Notes under the pieces: generated by a model
The model's input: the letters and a program-made list of their open reading frames with translations, nothing else
What the model was told of the DNA's origin: nothing
Databases searched by the model: none
NCBI RefSeq assembly: GCF_021462525.1
Contig: NZ_JAKEDT010000006.1
Span: 34,672 to 90,014, forward strand
Direction of reading: 5' to 3'
DNA from: Thermus caliditerrae
Lineage (GTDB): Bacteria; Deinococcota; Deinococci; Deinococcales; Thermaceae
Length of the DNA: 55,343 bases
In this document: positions 25,875-33,859 of the stretch, in pieces
How positions within the stretch are numbered: the stretch's first letter is position 1
How the letters are laid out: each line of letters begins with the position of its first letter
Translations under genes and position numbers: made by a program

Positions 25875-26534
25875 CTAGGCGATTTTTTGTGCGATAAGCC
25901 TGAGGTTGTGAGCCAGGACGAAGAGGAAGACCTTCAGGACAAAGCCCTCCGGGGTGACGGCATGGATGCGGCGGAGAAAGAGATGGTGGAGCATGCTGCC
26001 CACCGTCTCCACCACCCTCCTACCCAGGATGGCCAGGTACTGCAACCAAGGCACGTACCGCCGGCTGTTCCTCCTGCGGATGACCATGGGAACCACCCCC
26101 TGGGCCTCCCGGAGGAGGTCTTCATAGAGGTGGCTCTCGTACCCCCGGTCCAGGTACAACTCCTTGCCCTCCTCCACCTCCAGAGGCAGGAGCAAGAGGG
26201 AGGTCAGGTCGTGGAAGCTCCCCGGGGTCAGGTTCAGCTCATGGACAAACTTGCCGTCGTCCACCAGGAGGTGGAGCTTGAGGCCGTGGAAGAAGGCCCG
26301 CTTGCTGGGGATGTAGCCCCAGTAGACCCCCCTGGGGCCAAGCGGGACCTTTGCCCGATGCAGGCGGGGGTTGGTCAGCCGTGAGGCTACGTTCCAGCGG
26401 CTGGGGGAGGGGATGTGGCTGAAGAGACGGAGTTCTTTGGCCAAGGCCAGGGCTTTGTTGTGCTTGCCGCTCAGTTCCATGGCGGCCAGGATGGCTAGGG
26501 TGAGGATGGCGCTGGTGGGCACCTTGGTCTGGGG

Positions 26535-26560
26535 GTCAGGAACATAGCCTACGGCTGACC
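26535..26560. repeat. Short GTCAG palindromic insertion, copy 1
   Basis: About 25 bp, GTCAG at one end and CTGAC at the other with an inner TAGCC/GGC pairing. It interrupts the N-terminal part of the IS982-like transposase. It is similar to copy 2 at 26585. Confidence 0.45.
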
Positions 26561-26584
26561 TTTGTGCCCCATGGCCTTGAGGGC

Positions 26585-26612
26585 GTCAGCAAGGTAGCCC
26601 TGCGGGCTGACC
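26585..26612. repeat. Short GTCAG palindromic insertion, copy 2
   Basis: GTCAGC...GCTGAC ends with an inner TAGCCC/GGGC pairing, about 27 bp. Same orientation and layout as copy 1. Both interrupt the same transposase frame. Confidence 0.45.
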
Positions 26613-26696
26613 TATGATGCAGAAGGCCGCTATGATGCGCTCTAACATATCGGCCGCTATTTTTTCAGGCCTCGGGGTAGGTGGCAACTTGATCCC

Positions 26697-27137
26697 TTAA
26701 GCCATATCCCGAGGCCACACCTTCAGGTACCTCGCCGCCACCCGCCAAAGCCCCACATCAAAGGTGGCCATGAGGACAGGCACCCCCAAGGTCTCCTGCC
26801 AGAGAAGGGCCGCGGCCAGATGGGTGGCGTCATAGCCCCGCAAACCTTCCCGCCAGGCCAGGTCCCGCGCCATCTCCAGGAGGAGATCGGTCACCCGCAG
26901 GCGGTGCAAGCGGGGCCAATCCTCCAGGAACGCACCCAAGGCGCTTTGGCCCTCCTCCCGCGCCAGGGCTCCCGTGCGCACCGCTTTGGCCAGGGCGGCG
27001 GCCATCTCCACTTGGGCCACCGCCGCGGTGCCCACGGTCTCAGCCCCGCGAAGGAGGGTCCGCACCTCGTCGCTGCCCGCCTCGGCCACGTAGCGCTTGA
27101 CCAGGGCGCTGGTGTCCAGGTAGACCACCGGGGCCAC
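26697..27137 (-). CDS. PIN-domain ribonuclease toxin (VapC family)
   Basis: 146 residues, start GTG 27137. The PIN acidic residues are in VVYLDTSALVKRY (Asp at 8), VAQVEMAAALA, GYDATHLAAAL and MATFDVGLWRVA. VapC toxins cleave tRNA or rRNA with Mg2+. The start codon overlaps the antitoxin stop by one base (TAGTG), the usual coupled toxin-antitoxin layout. The stop is 6 bp outside the IS end. Confidence 0.9.
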   Translation of the reverse strand: MAPVVYLDTSALVKRYVAEAGSDEVRTLLRGAETVGTAAVAQVEMAAALAKAVRTGALAREEGQSALGAFLEDWPRLHRLRVTDLLLEMARDLAWREGLRGYDATHLAAALLWQETLGVPVLMATFDVGLWRVAARYLKVWPRDMA

Positions 27138-27397
27138 TACCGCTCCTCCACCAGGAGATCCGCCACGCTGGCCCGGCTATAGGCCACAGGCTCCCGGTCG
27201 GGAAGCCGCCCCTCCCCCAGGTCCAGAAGGCCCAAGGTGGCCAGCGCCTGGAGGCGGGCCTCGAGGCCTGAGCCTTCGGGCACCAGGCGGGCCACGGGCC
27301 TCCCCCGGTCCGTCAGGAGCAGGCTCTCCCCTTGGCGCACCTTGCGCAGGTAAAAGCCCAGACGGTTCTTGAGGAGGCGGAGGGGCACCCGTTCCAT
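27137..27397 (-). CDS. Phd/YefM-type antitoxin
   Basis: 86 residues, MERVPLRLLKNRLGFYLRKV, then ESLLLTDRGRPVARLVPEG, the typical Phd/YefM N-terminal DNA-binding fold, with an unstructured C-terminal toxin-binding tail. It should neutralise the adjacent PIN toxin and repress the shared promoter. No ribosome site precedes ATG 27397, but a -10 box does, at leaderless distance. Confidence 0.88.
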   Translation of the reverse strand: MERVPLRLLKNRLGFYLRKVRQGESLLLTDRGRPVARLVPEGSGLEARLQALATLGLLDLGEGRLPDREPVAYSRASVADLLVEER

Positions 27398-27403
27398 GTA
27401 GCT

Positions 27404-27409
27404 ATCTTA
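27404..27409 (-). promoter_or_regulatory. Leaderless -10 box of the Phd-PIN operon
   Basis: TAAGAT on the minus strand ends 6 nt before the antitoxin ATG, so the transcript should start at or next to the start codon. The -35 is weak (TCAGAT). Confidence 0.5.
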
Positions 27410-27525
27410 TCACAGCAAGTAGCTGCATCTGAGGGCCTTTGGGAACTCCAATGCTCTTCCAGGTTTCTCTATTCCTGCAGATGAGCCTCCCAAACTCCAA
27501 GAGGTGGACCAAAAACAAGAAGCCG

Positions 27526-27531
27526 TAAAAT
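27526..27531 (+). promoter_or_regulatory. Leaderless -10 box of the CAP-domain lipoprotein gene
   Basis: TAAAAT ends 6 nt before ATG 27538. There is no Shine-Dalgarno. Confidence 0.5.
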
Positions 27532-27537
27532 GACGGC

Positions 27538-28930
27538 ATGCGCAGGAAAAGCCCCTTGCCTTTGCCCCGGCTTGCCCTTGCAACCCTCTCGGCTCTGGCC
27601 CTCCTCCTCTCCGCCTGCCAGAACCTCGTTCAGGTGCCCAGGCCCCCCGTGGAGGCCCTGGCGGGGACGGGGGAGCTCCTCGAGGCCCGCCCCGGCGAGA
27701 CCCGCCAGGTGAAGGTCCGCCTGGCCCAGGGGGCGGAGAGTGCTGAGGTCTACCTGCGCCTGGCCGACCCCTGCGCCAAGGGCACGAGCTACTGCCCCGG
27801 CTGGGACGCCACCCGCTACCCCCGGGGTGGAGCACACCCAGGAGCGGTTCACCCTCACCGCCACCAACCTCGAGGCCACCTTCACCCTCAGCGTGGCCCA
27901 GGACGCCCTGCCCCAGGGGCCCTTCAAGTGGGAGCTGGTGGCGGTGGACCAGGGGGGCAGGGAGTGGACCTTCCCCGTGTACCTGCGTATCCCCTACGGG
28001 GACCGGGGGGCGGTGGAGACCCTGCGGGAGTGGCGCGCCCGGGCCGGCCTCCCCGGCGTGGTGGAGGAGGATCCGGAGTGGGCCTGGCGGGCCTGGCTCC
28101 ACAGTCGGTACAGCGCAATGAACGGTGCCAGTAGTCTTCCCCACGACGAGGACCTCTCCCAGCCCTTCGCCAGCGAGGAGGGGCGGGGTGCAGGACGGGT
28201 GGGCAAAGAATGGGGGCGCCTTGGTCTACAGAACGAGCGCCCCTCTTGGTCTCCGGACCAAAGCCCGATCAACGCATGGATGGCCGCTCCCTTCCACCGC
28301 TTCAGCCTCATCTACCCCTGGTCCCTGCGGGTGGGTCCGGGCATCTACCGGGACGTGCTCCCCTGGAACGGGGTAATCTTCGGCCACACTCGGGCTACCC
28401 TCCCCTACTTCTCCTCCTCATCGACCCCGAACCCTGGGGTGCAGGAGGTGCCCTTCCCCGTCCCGGGGATGCGGGTACCCGTGGCTTCCTTCAACGGCTA
28501 CGAAGACCCCAACCCCGCCTACCCCTGCCTCCACCCCGAACTCCCCAGGCAACGCCCCTTCTTCAGCCAGCCGGGGCTCGACTGGAACGCCAGCGGGCTG
28601 CGGCCCTTCGGCTTCCCCGTCACCCTCATGACCTTCGCCCAGGCGGACACCGAGGTCCTGGAAGCCCGGCTGGTGAGGGTGTCCGACGGGGCGGAGAACC
28701 CGGTCTGCGCCTACGGGAGCCTGCAGTACTGGGAAGACCGCGGCTTCTGGCGGAACGCGGCCCTCTCGATACTCAACGATTTGGGGGCGGTCATCGTCCT
28801 CCCCCGCGAGCCCCTCACCCCTGGGGCGGAGTACGAGGTCTACCTGAAGGCTCGGGTTGGCTCCCGGGTGTGGGAGAAGACCTGGCGCTTCCAGGTGGAA
28901 ACCCCGGAGAACCTTTGGCCCTTAAGGTGA
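27538..28930 (+). pseudogene. CAP-domain lipoprotein, frameshifted
   Basis: A lipoprotein signal peptide (LSALALLLSACQ, Cys 27) opens a frame that shifts by one base near the CCCCCGGGG run at 27819-27827. Frame 1 reads ...WDATRYPR and the next frame continues VEHTQERFTLTATN to the stop at 28930. Joined, the product is about 463 residues. The middle resembles a CAP/SCP domain: RAGLPGVVEEDPEWAWRAWL, HDEDLSQPF, SPINAWMAAPFHRFSLIYP. CAP proteins are extracytoplasmic and of varied function. The G/C run makes a sequencing error, phase variation or a real mutation all possible. Two frames could also be annotated as separate genes (27538-28134 and 27740-28930). Confidence 0.75.
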
Positions 28931-28943
28931 GGGCAACGGGGAA

Positions 28944-28965
28944 GGGGCGGGGTATCCCCCGCCCC
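28944..28965. terminator. Bidirectional GC hairpin
   Basis: GGGGCGGGG and CCCCGCCCC around a short TATC loop, between two convergent genes; CCTCTTG follows on the plus strand. Confidence 0.55.
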
Positions 28966-28981
28966 CCTCTTGCTCAACCCC

Positions 28982-29689
28982 TCAGCGCCTTTCCCTCGCT
29001 GCCTCCTCCACTCCGGCGGCGCACCGGGCGGCCTGGGGAGAGGGGAGGACGAGGCAGAGCTGCCGGGCCCGCCCTGCGTCCTGCACCATCCCCAGGAGGA
29101 CGCTGCCCAGACCCTGGGCGCAGAGGCTCCCATCGGCATCCGCCTGCGTGCACAGCTCCCAGGCGGGCTTCAGGTTCTCCCCTGGCCGCCGCTTCACCAT
29201 CTCCACAGCCGCCCCCAGATGGCAGTTGAGACGGAGGGAACCTTCCGCCTTGCTACACTCCTCTTCCACCCGCATCCTGCCTCCCAAGACATAAGCGCCC
29301 AGCCCCATGCGCCGTGCGCAGGCTCCCGGGTCCGGAAGCCGCTCGCAGAGCCGCACCGAAGAAGGGAAGTCCAGCAAGCGCACGGCCACCGCCTCGGAGC
29401 AGACCCGGCCGGGCATTCCGGAGAGCCCCCGGCAGTACCTCTCAGGGAGGCCCTTGATCTCCTTGGGGATGCGGGTGCCGAAGTAGCCTTGAAGGCAGGC
29501 GGCCTGGCTTTCCGACGCACGGCACACCAGTGCCGCCAAACCCGGAGGCAAAAACGCCATGGCCCTTCCCTGGCGGTGGGCAGGGGTGCCTGGCCCTTCC
29601 TGGTAGCGGGCGGCCAGCACGTAGAGCACCCCAAGAGCCGGGGCTGTTAGCAGCATCAGGAAGCCTAAGACAAGAGCCTTTCGTTTCAC
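28982..29689 (-). CDS. Membrane-anchored protein with six cysteine-pair repeats
   Basis: 235 residues from GTG 29689 (AAGGAGGAG ribosome site). An N-terminal hydrophobic anchor or signal (KALVLGFLMLLTAPALGVLY) is followed by about six repeats of 30-36 residues. Each has two cysteines 8-10 residues apart: VCRASESQAAC, YCRGLSGMPGRVC, LCERLPDPGAC, ECSKAEGSLRLNC, LCTQADADGSLC and LCLVLPSPQAARC. The repeats look alpha-helical, like small TPR/Sel1 units closed by disulfides, so an extracytoplasmic scaffold is likely. I do not recognise the family. It converges with the CAP lipoprotein gene. Confidence 0.6.
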   Translation of the reverse strand: MKRKALVLGFLMLLTAPALGVLYVLAARYQEGPGTPAHRQGRAMAFLPPGLAALVCRASESQAACLQGYFGTRIPKEIKGLPERYCRGLSGMPGRVCSEAVAVRLLDFPSSVRLCERLPDPGACARRMGLGAYVLGGRMRVEEECSKAEGSLRLNCHLGAAVEMVKRRPGENLKPAWELCTQADADGSLCAQGLGSVLLGMVQDAGRARQLCLVLPSPQAARCAAGVEEAARERR

Positions 29690-29951
29690 GAGCACTCCTC
29701 CTTGCGCATGGACCACGGGCGGCCTTTCCCGGCCTCGGTTGCCCCAGCCCTCCAGCAATCGGCGTCTGCTACTAGCCCTTGTACCGTAGCGCTTTCCTCC
29801 TCGTAGCCTAGCGCCGCGGAGCGGGAGGGGCCTGCCGGTAGCCTTAGCGCCCCTGTGCGGCGAGTGGGGGAGGGGTTCGCGGGGAGGTCAGGAAGCCTTG
29901 CCGGGGGAGCCTGGAAGCCTTTCTGAATAGCCTTCACCAGCGCACAGGAGG

Positions 29952-31016
29952 TTAGGGGCATCTAGAGTAAGACGGCAGGCAGAGCACGGTCTTCGATACA
30001 TCGAAGTTCGTTGCCCAGTACAAAAACGGGTCTGGACCGCTGTAGGTGGCTATCAGAACCCACTTTGGGTCAGACCACTCGTAGATTCTGGCAACCGAGG
30101 GAGGCGAGCTTCCGCCTCCACGGTCGGGCCGGCAATCTTCGGTCCTCTGCGTGTCCACCAGCCGACTCTCCACCCTCGAGGTGAACTGCGCCGTCCCCCT
30201 CGAGGACACCCCCACCACCCCTGGGCTCCAGACCTTCCAGTCCTCCCAGGTCTCGGTGACGGTGACGCTCCCGGTGTGGCCCGAGGGGTAGCTTTGCGTC
30301 CGGGTCTGGGTGTAGGTGCGCAGGAGCTGGGAAGCGGGGGCGGTGTAGGCCCCTGGGGCGACCTGGCGGCAGCTTCCGTCTTCACACAGGGTGCCCGGCA
30401 GGGGGCCGGAGTAGGACGCGGAAACCCCCGAGCTTCCATAGGAGCGCACTACCGCTTCGGTAGGGGAAACCGACTGCAGGGTGTAGGTCTCCGTCCAGCT
30501 CACCCCGCTGCCAGAGCGGGAAACGCTCACCTCCGAGGAAGCGCTGGTGCTGTACCTGCCGGGGAGGGCCCGGACGCTCTGGCTCCCGCCCCCGCCCACG
30601 GTGGCGGAGTAGCCCCCCGCCGAAACCGTGGCCGCACCGTCAGCGGTGAGGCCGCTCACCGAGAAGGTGAGGGTGCCGGAAACGATGCTGTACTGCACGC
30701 GCACGACAATCGGCAGGTAGCTGTAGAGCACGCCCCGCCAGGCGGAGGGGCTGGGCTCCCACGCCGTCAAGGCATCGGACCAGACCACCCTGGCGTCTAC
30801 GCTGAGATTCCCCGTGGACACGTTGGAGAAGGTAGAGGTGGCGCGGAAGGTGCGGGTGTAGTTGGGGGCCCCCAGGGTCAGGTCCCCGCCCCCGGGCGGG
30901 GCGGGGTTCTGGCGAGGCACCAGGGCAGAGAGGGGAAGAAAGGTAACCTGGAGGCATACTCCAGGCAACCCTCGGTTTCTCCCAGGTGCAAGGCATTGCG
31001 CACACCGCGAGCGCAA
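29952..31016 (-). CDS. Ser/Thr/Gly-rich extracytoplasmic protein, probably 5'-truncated
   Basis: 354 codons from the first available start. From about residue 45 it is a beta-rich, low-charge protein (LGAPNYTRTFRATSTFSNVS, SARAL-type Ser/Gly stretches, YTQTRTQSYPSGHTGSVTVT) with a few Cys near the end. This is like secreted adhesin or surface proteins of Thermus. The first 30 residues are not a signal peptide, so the real N-terminus is probably lost or in another frame (see 31017-31264). Function unknown. Confidence 0.5.
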   Translation of the reverse strand: MRSRCAQCLAPGRNRGLPGVCLQVTFLPLSALVPRQNPAPPGGGDLTLGAPNYTRTFRATSTFSNVSTGNLSVDARVVWSDALTAWEPSPSAWRGVLYSYLPIVVRVQYSIVSGTLTFSVSGLTADGAATVSAGGYSATVGGGGSQSVRALPGRYSTSASSEVSVSRSGSGVSWTETYTLQSVSPTEAVVRSYGSSGVSASYSGPLPGTLCEDGSCRQVAPGAYTAPASQLLRTYTQTRTQSYPSGHTGSVTVTETWEDWKVWSPGVVGVSSRGTAQFTSRVESRLVDTQRTEDCRPDRGGGSSPPSVARIYEWSDPKWVLIATYSGPDPFLYWATNFDVSKTVLCLPSYSRCP

Positions 31017-31264
31017 GGGGGGGGGCCGAACTTGGCCCTAAGGGAGCGGTTGCGCACACGGTGTGCGTCTTCGGATTTCGGGGAGGAACTGCCCGCGCTG
31101 GTGCCCCCAGGCCTCAAACTCAATCCCAGGAGGCCTTCCTCCAGCTGGAGGCTTCCCTCCCCGTAAAAGGGGCTGGGGCACCTGAACCCCACGCGCCCTC
31201 CCCAAACCTCACCCTGGACACTACTCCCTTCCTGCCACATGGGCCTTAGGTCTACCTCGTTCAT
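31017..31264 (-). pseudogene. Possible N-terminal fragment upstream of the 29952-31016 gene
   Basis: Minus-strand frame from ATG 31264 with an AGAGG site, MNEVDLRPMWQEGSSVQGEV, then VGFRCPSPFYGEGSLQLEEG. It looks protein-like for about 50 codons and then becomes low in sense. It may be a relic of a separate gene or non-coding. Confidence 0.25.
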
Positions 31265-31750
31265 CCTCTTCTACTGAAACGCAGCCCCTGACTCACGCCC
31301 GGACCTCGAGGCCCACCCCTCCCCCGGTCCCCCGGGGTTTCCGGGGGGTTTTGGGGGCCTCGAGGGGAAGGGTCAGGAAATGGCAACCCCTGCCAAAGGC
31401 TGTCCCAGACGGGATTCTAGCCGTCTAATCCTACACCGCAATCTGAAAACGCTGGCAAGCCTTGCCAGCCTGCGGGCTAAGGGTCCTATGTCGGTTTTCC
31501 CTAGCAGTTTCCCTGTCTCGACCCAACGGGTACCCCCAAGCCTCCTGGGCCGGACGCCCCCCAGCACCCGGTTGGACTCTCACCTCGTGATCGAAAGCCA
31601 GGGCCCTAAGCAGCCACCCCTTAGAATCCCCAGGGCGGCAACCAACAGACCCGGAGATGAGGAGGGTATGGGCTAGAGGCTGACCTTGGACTACCCCAAG
31701 GAAGCCCGCAGGTAGGCGGGCCTTTCCTGGAGACCAGCGGACTCCGCAAG
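31265..31750. other. Gene-poor stretch with long hairpins
   Basis: I see no convincing gene. It holds an inverted repeat CCTCGAGGCCC (31304-31314) with GGGCCTCGAGG (31355-31365) around a G/C-rich loop, a perfect palindrome GCTGGCAAGCCTTGCCAGC (31452-31470), and GCCCGC/GCGGGC (31704-31721) followed by CTTTCC. Confidence 0.5.
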
Positions 31751-32080
31751 ATGCGGGCTGCGCCCGTGACCAAGCTCCTGGTCCAGGAGGCTGTTTCAGA
31801 GATCGCCCGCGAGGCTTTCTTGGCGGTAGGGGCTTGTGCCTCTGTCTTGACGGAAAGCACAGGCGTTCTGCACGCCATTTATCGTGACGGGCGCCTCGGC
31901 AGGCCCCAGCTCCGCAAGGCGTTGCGGGGACTCTATGACCTATGGGAAGGGCTTACCGTAGTGGTGCCTGGGTGCGCTACCTTTCAAGCCGCGGCGGAGC
32001 TTTGCGCCTGCAGGTGGCGATCCTCGAGCCCTTGGTGTACGGCCTCTTGGGGGGACAAACCGCCTTTTGCCTTACCATAA
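31751..32080 (+). CDS. Uncharacterised ORF, possibly a decayed gene
   Basis: 109 codons, MRAAPVTKLLVQEAVSEIAR, then YRDGRLGRPQLRKALRGLYD and LTVVVPG. The first 75 residues look helical and protein-like; the end is Arg/Trp/Ser-rich and likely out of frame. A degraded toxin gene is possible given the neighbours. Low confidence. Confidence 0.3.
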   Translation: MRAAPVTKLLVQEAVSEIAREAFLAVGACASVLTESTGVLHAIYRDGRLGRPQLRKALRGLYDLWEGLTVVVPGCATFQAAAELCACRWRSSSPWCTASWGDKPPFALP

Positions 32081-32087
32081 AAAGGGT

Positions 32088-32321
32088 ATGGAAGGGGCCA
32101 TCGTGGTGGACCCGGAGGTCATGGGCGGCAAGCCCGTGGTGGCGGGCACCCGCATCACCGTGGAGGAGATCCTGCGCCGTCTGGCGGCAGGGGAGACCCC
32201 CGAGGATATCCTCCAAGCCTTTCCCCGGCTCACCCCCGAGGGTCTACGGGCGGCCCTCCTCTACGCCGCAGAAGCAGTAGGAGGGGAGCGGACTTACCCC
32301 TACCCCGAGCGGGCGGCATGA
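32088..32321 (+). CDS. DUF433 antitoxin-like protein
   Basis: 77 residues from ATG 32088 (AAAAAGGG upstream). The DUF433 signature is complete: VVDPEVMGGKPVVAGTRITV, then EEILRRLAAGETPEDILQAF and LTPEGLRAALLYAAE. It is a winged-helix-like small protein usually paired with a DUF5615 PIN-like protein. ATGA overlap with the next gene supports a toxin-antitoxin pair. Confidence 0.88.
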   Translation: MEGAIVVDPEVMGGKPVVAGTRITVEEILRRLAAGETPEDILQAFPRLTPEGLRAALLYAAEAVGGERTYPYPERAA

Positions 32322-32665
32322 AGCTCTTGGCGGATGAGGGGGTAGACGCCCCCATCGTGGGCAGGCTCCGGGGAGAAGGGCACGAGGTTCTCTACGTGGC
32401 GGAAATGCGCCCAGGCATAAAAGACCCCGAGGTCTTGGCCTTGGCTCGGGAGGAAGGGGCTTTACTCCTCACCACGGATAAGGACTTCGGGGAGCTAGTC
32501 TTCCGCCAGGGGCTCCTCAGCACTGGGGTCTTGCTCCTGCGCCTGGAGGGGCTGCCTTTTTTGGAAAAGGCGAACCGGGTGGCCTGGGCCCTGAGGGAGC
32601 ACGGAGTGGAGATGGTGGGTGCCTTCTCCGTACTGAACGGTAAACGGCTGCGGATACGGAGATGA
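32318..32665 (+). CDS. DUF5615 PIN-like toxin
   Basis: 115 residues. MKLLADEGVDAPIVGRLRGE, KDPEVLALAREEGALLLTTD, KDFGELVFR and GVLLLRLEG are the standard blocks of DUF5615 (Mut7-C/PIN-like) proteins, with acidic residues at 6, about 53 and about 55-57 suited to metal-dependent nuclease activity. It is coupled to the DUF433 gene by a 4-bp overlap. Its 3' end abuts a decayed C39 peptidase gene on the other strand. Confidence 0.87.
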   Translation: MKLLADEGVDAPIVGRLRGEGHEVLYVAEMRPGIKDPEVLALAREEGALLLTTDKDFGELVFRQGLLSTGVLLLRLEGLPFLEKANRVAWALREHGVEMVGAFSVLNGKRLRIRR

Positions 32666-32689
32666 CACAGGACAAGCCCCTGGCCAGAA

Positions 32690-33101
32690 ACCCCTCCACC
32701 AGAACCACCCCCACCACCCAGTACAGCTCCGGCCGGGTCACGTGGAGGATAACGGGCAGCCCCCCGCGGGTAAAGTAGGTCTGCTAGCCCTGAAGGTCCA
32801 TGCGGTAGCGCCCCAAGGGCAAGCCCCGCTCCCCCGAGGCCTGCACCAGGCTCAGGGCGTTGAGACCCCCATCCAGTCCCTGCTGGTGTTGAAGGGCCCC
32901 CTCCAGCATCTCCCCCTCCGTGGCCTCCAGACCAAAGAGGCGATGCAGGGTGGCCAGGGCCGCAGCCCCGCAGGTCTCCCAGGAGGTTTGGGGAATGGTA
33001 CCGACATAACGCAGCTCAGAGAGAGTTTTAGGCTTGGAACTGGCCAGGCCCAAAAGGGCCAGGAAGGGAACGAGAACCAGGGTGAGGATTGTCCGCTTCA
33101 T
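32690..33101 (-). pseudogene. Exported C39-like cysteine peptidase, interrupted by an in-frame stop
   Basis: Signal peptide MKRTILTLVLVPFLALLGLA and the C39 start motif VGTIPQTSWETCGAAALATL (catalytic Cys in ETCGAAA). The frame stops at TAG 32784 after YRMDLQG but continues in the same frame as QTYFTRGGLPVILHVTRPEL and YWVVGVVLVEG, the His region expected for this fold. It then runs into the DUF5615 gene end. So a nonsense codon and 3' truncation have disabled it. The downstream boundary is approximate. Confidence 0.65.
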
Positions 33102-33316
33102 GGAACGGGCAGGCTGACTGTGGGGTCACAACAGCCACTTCCTTCGTTTGCTACCTCAGAGCTCCACCCCCGCATCTTCAGGAGGACCCAACTCCGGACG
33201 ACGTTGTGGGCCAAGAGAATGAGGTTCACCCTTGCCACCAGCCCCCAGTAGGACCGGGCCTCCATCCGGTGAAGGCCAAAAGGACGCACTATCACGCTTA
33301 AAGCCGTCCCAATCAA
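33098..33316 (-). pseudogene. Transposase C-terminal fragment
   Basis: About 50 codons, RPFGLHRMEARSYWGLVARV and NLILLAHNVVRSWVLLKMRG, look like the end of a DDE transposase, whose final helix often ends in LLAHN. The catalytic part is absent and the tail is out of family. It lies between the peptidase relic and the RES toxin. Confidence 0.5.
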
Positions 33317-33328
33317 GTTCCTTCCTTG

Positions 33329-33352
33329 TTCGCGAAAGCTCTCTTTCGCGAA
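33329..33352 (-). terminator. Perfect hairpin downstream of the RES toxin gene
   Basis: TTCGCGAAAG and CTTTCGCGAA, perfectly complementary around CTCT, 21 bp after the RES stop. The low-GC stem stands out. It could also be an IS end. Confidence 0.5.
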
Positions 33353-33373
33353 GGACAGGTCCGGGGCCTGAGG

Positions 33374-33856
33374 CTAGCCCCCCAGCCCCCTTGCCCGGGC
33401 CCAGAGGCCCTCGAGGCGCGGATCGGGAAGGAAGGGGAAAGGCCCCTCCACCCGCACCTCCCGGAAGGCAGGATGGCGGGGATTGAGGACCAGGTTCCAC
33501 CCCTCGGGCACCAGGACGGAAGGCACCCGCAGGGCCAGTCCCTCGCCCGCTTCTAGGAAAGCCCGTCCCACTTCTTGGGTGGAGGCCGGGTAGGGCAGGT
33601 TCCGCCAGTCCGGGGGCAGGGCCTCGGGTTCGCGGATCAGGGCCTCGGGTACCTCCAGGCGGAAGTAGACGTAGCCCCTTAAGGAGGAAAACTCCAGGGC
33701 GTAGGCCAGCCACTCCAGGACCGCCAGGGCCAGGTGCTCGCTGGCGTAGACCGCGGGGAAGCCCTTGGGGTTCCAGCGCCCGCCCCTTAGGGCCGCACCC
33801 CTCCCGCTGAGGGCCTCCGGAGCGTGGGCCTCCTTCACCAGGCGGTAGGCCCGCAT
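33374..33856 (-). CDS. RES-domain toxin
   Basis: 160 residues. MRAYRLVKEAHAPEALSGRG, then GGRWNPKGFPAVYASEHLAL and a C-terminal PSVLVPEGWNLVLNPRHPAF block give the Arg, Glu and Ser that name the RES family. RES toxins degrade NAD+ in the cell. It follows the Xre-type antitoxin by 3 bp on the same strand. Length is normal for the family. Confidence 0.92.
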   Translation of the reverse strand: MRAYRLVKEAHAPEALSGRGAALRGGRWNPKGFPAVYASEHLALAVLEWLAYALEFSSLRGYVYFRLEVPEALIREPEALPPDWRNLPYPASTQEVGRAFLEAGEGLALRVPSVLVPEGWNLVLNPRHPAFREVRVEGPFPFLPDPRLEGLWARARGLGG

Positions 33857-33859
33857 GGG

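Larger units (their letters stand above)
25875..26648 (-). pseudogene. IS982-like DDE transposase, broken
   Basis: The intact C-terminal frame (25875-26522, 215 codons) has KLHLLVDDGKFVHELNLTPG, ELYLDRGYES and RRVVETVGSMLHHLFLRRIH, which correspond to the later catalytic Asp and Glu of IS982 transposases. The segment with the first Asp is missing: the frame jumps from SPSRWNVASRL to GYIPSKRAFFHG. A fragment starting MLERIIAAF at 26648 continues as ALKAMGHK and QTKVPTSAIL only after two short palindromic insertions are removed. The protein cannot be functional. Confidence 0.7.
25864..26691 (-). mobile_element. IS982-like insertion element, decayed
   Basis: 828 bp bounded by perfect 14-bp inverted terminal repeats CAAGTTGCCACCTA (25864-25877 and complement at 26678-26691). 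It encloses a broken transposase. No target duplication could be recognised. It sits exactly at the 5' end of the helicase gene, so it may provide or disrupt that gene's promoter. Confidence 0.75.

Noticed and set aside
29686-29961. 91-codon minus-strand ORF between two exported-protein genes
   Set aside because: Low-complexity Pro/Ala/Arg composition, no ribosome site and overlap with the start of the cysteine-repeat gene; likely non-coding.
31265-31750. Possible CRISPR array or leader
   Set aside because: Palindromes are present but no unit is repeated at regular spacing and no known Thermus CRISPR repeat is seen; no cas genes nearby.
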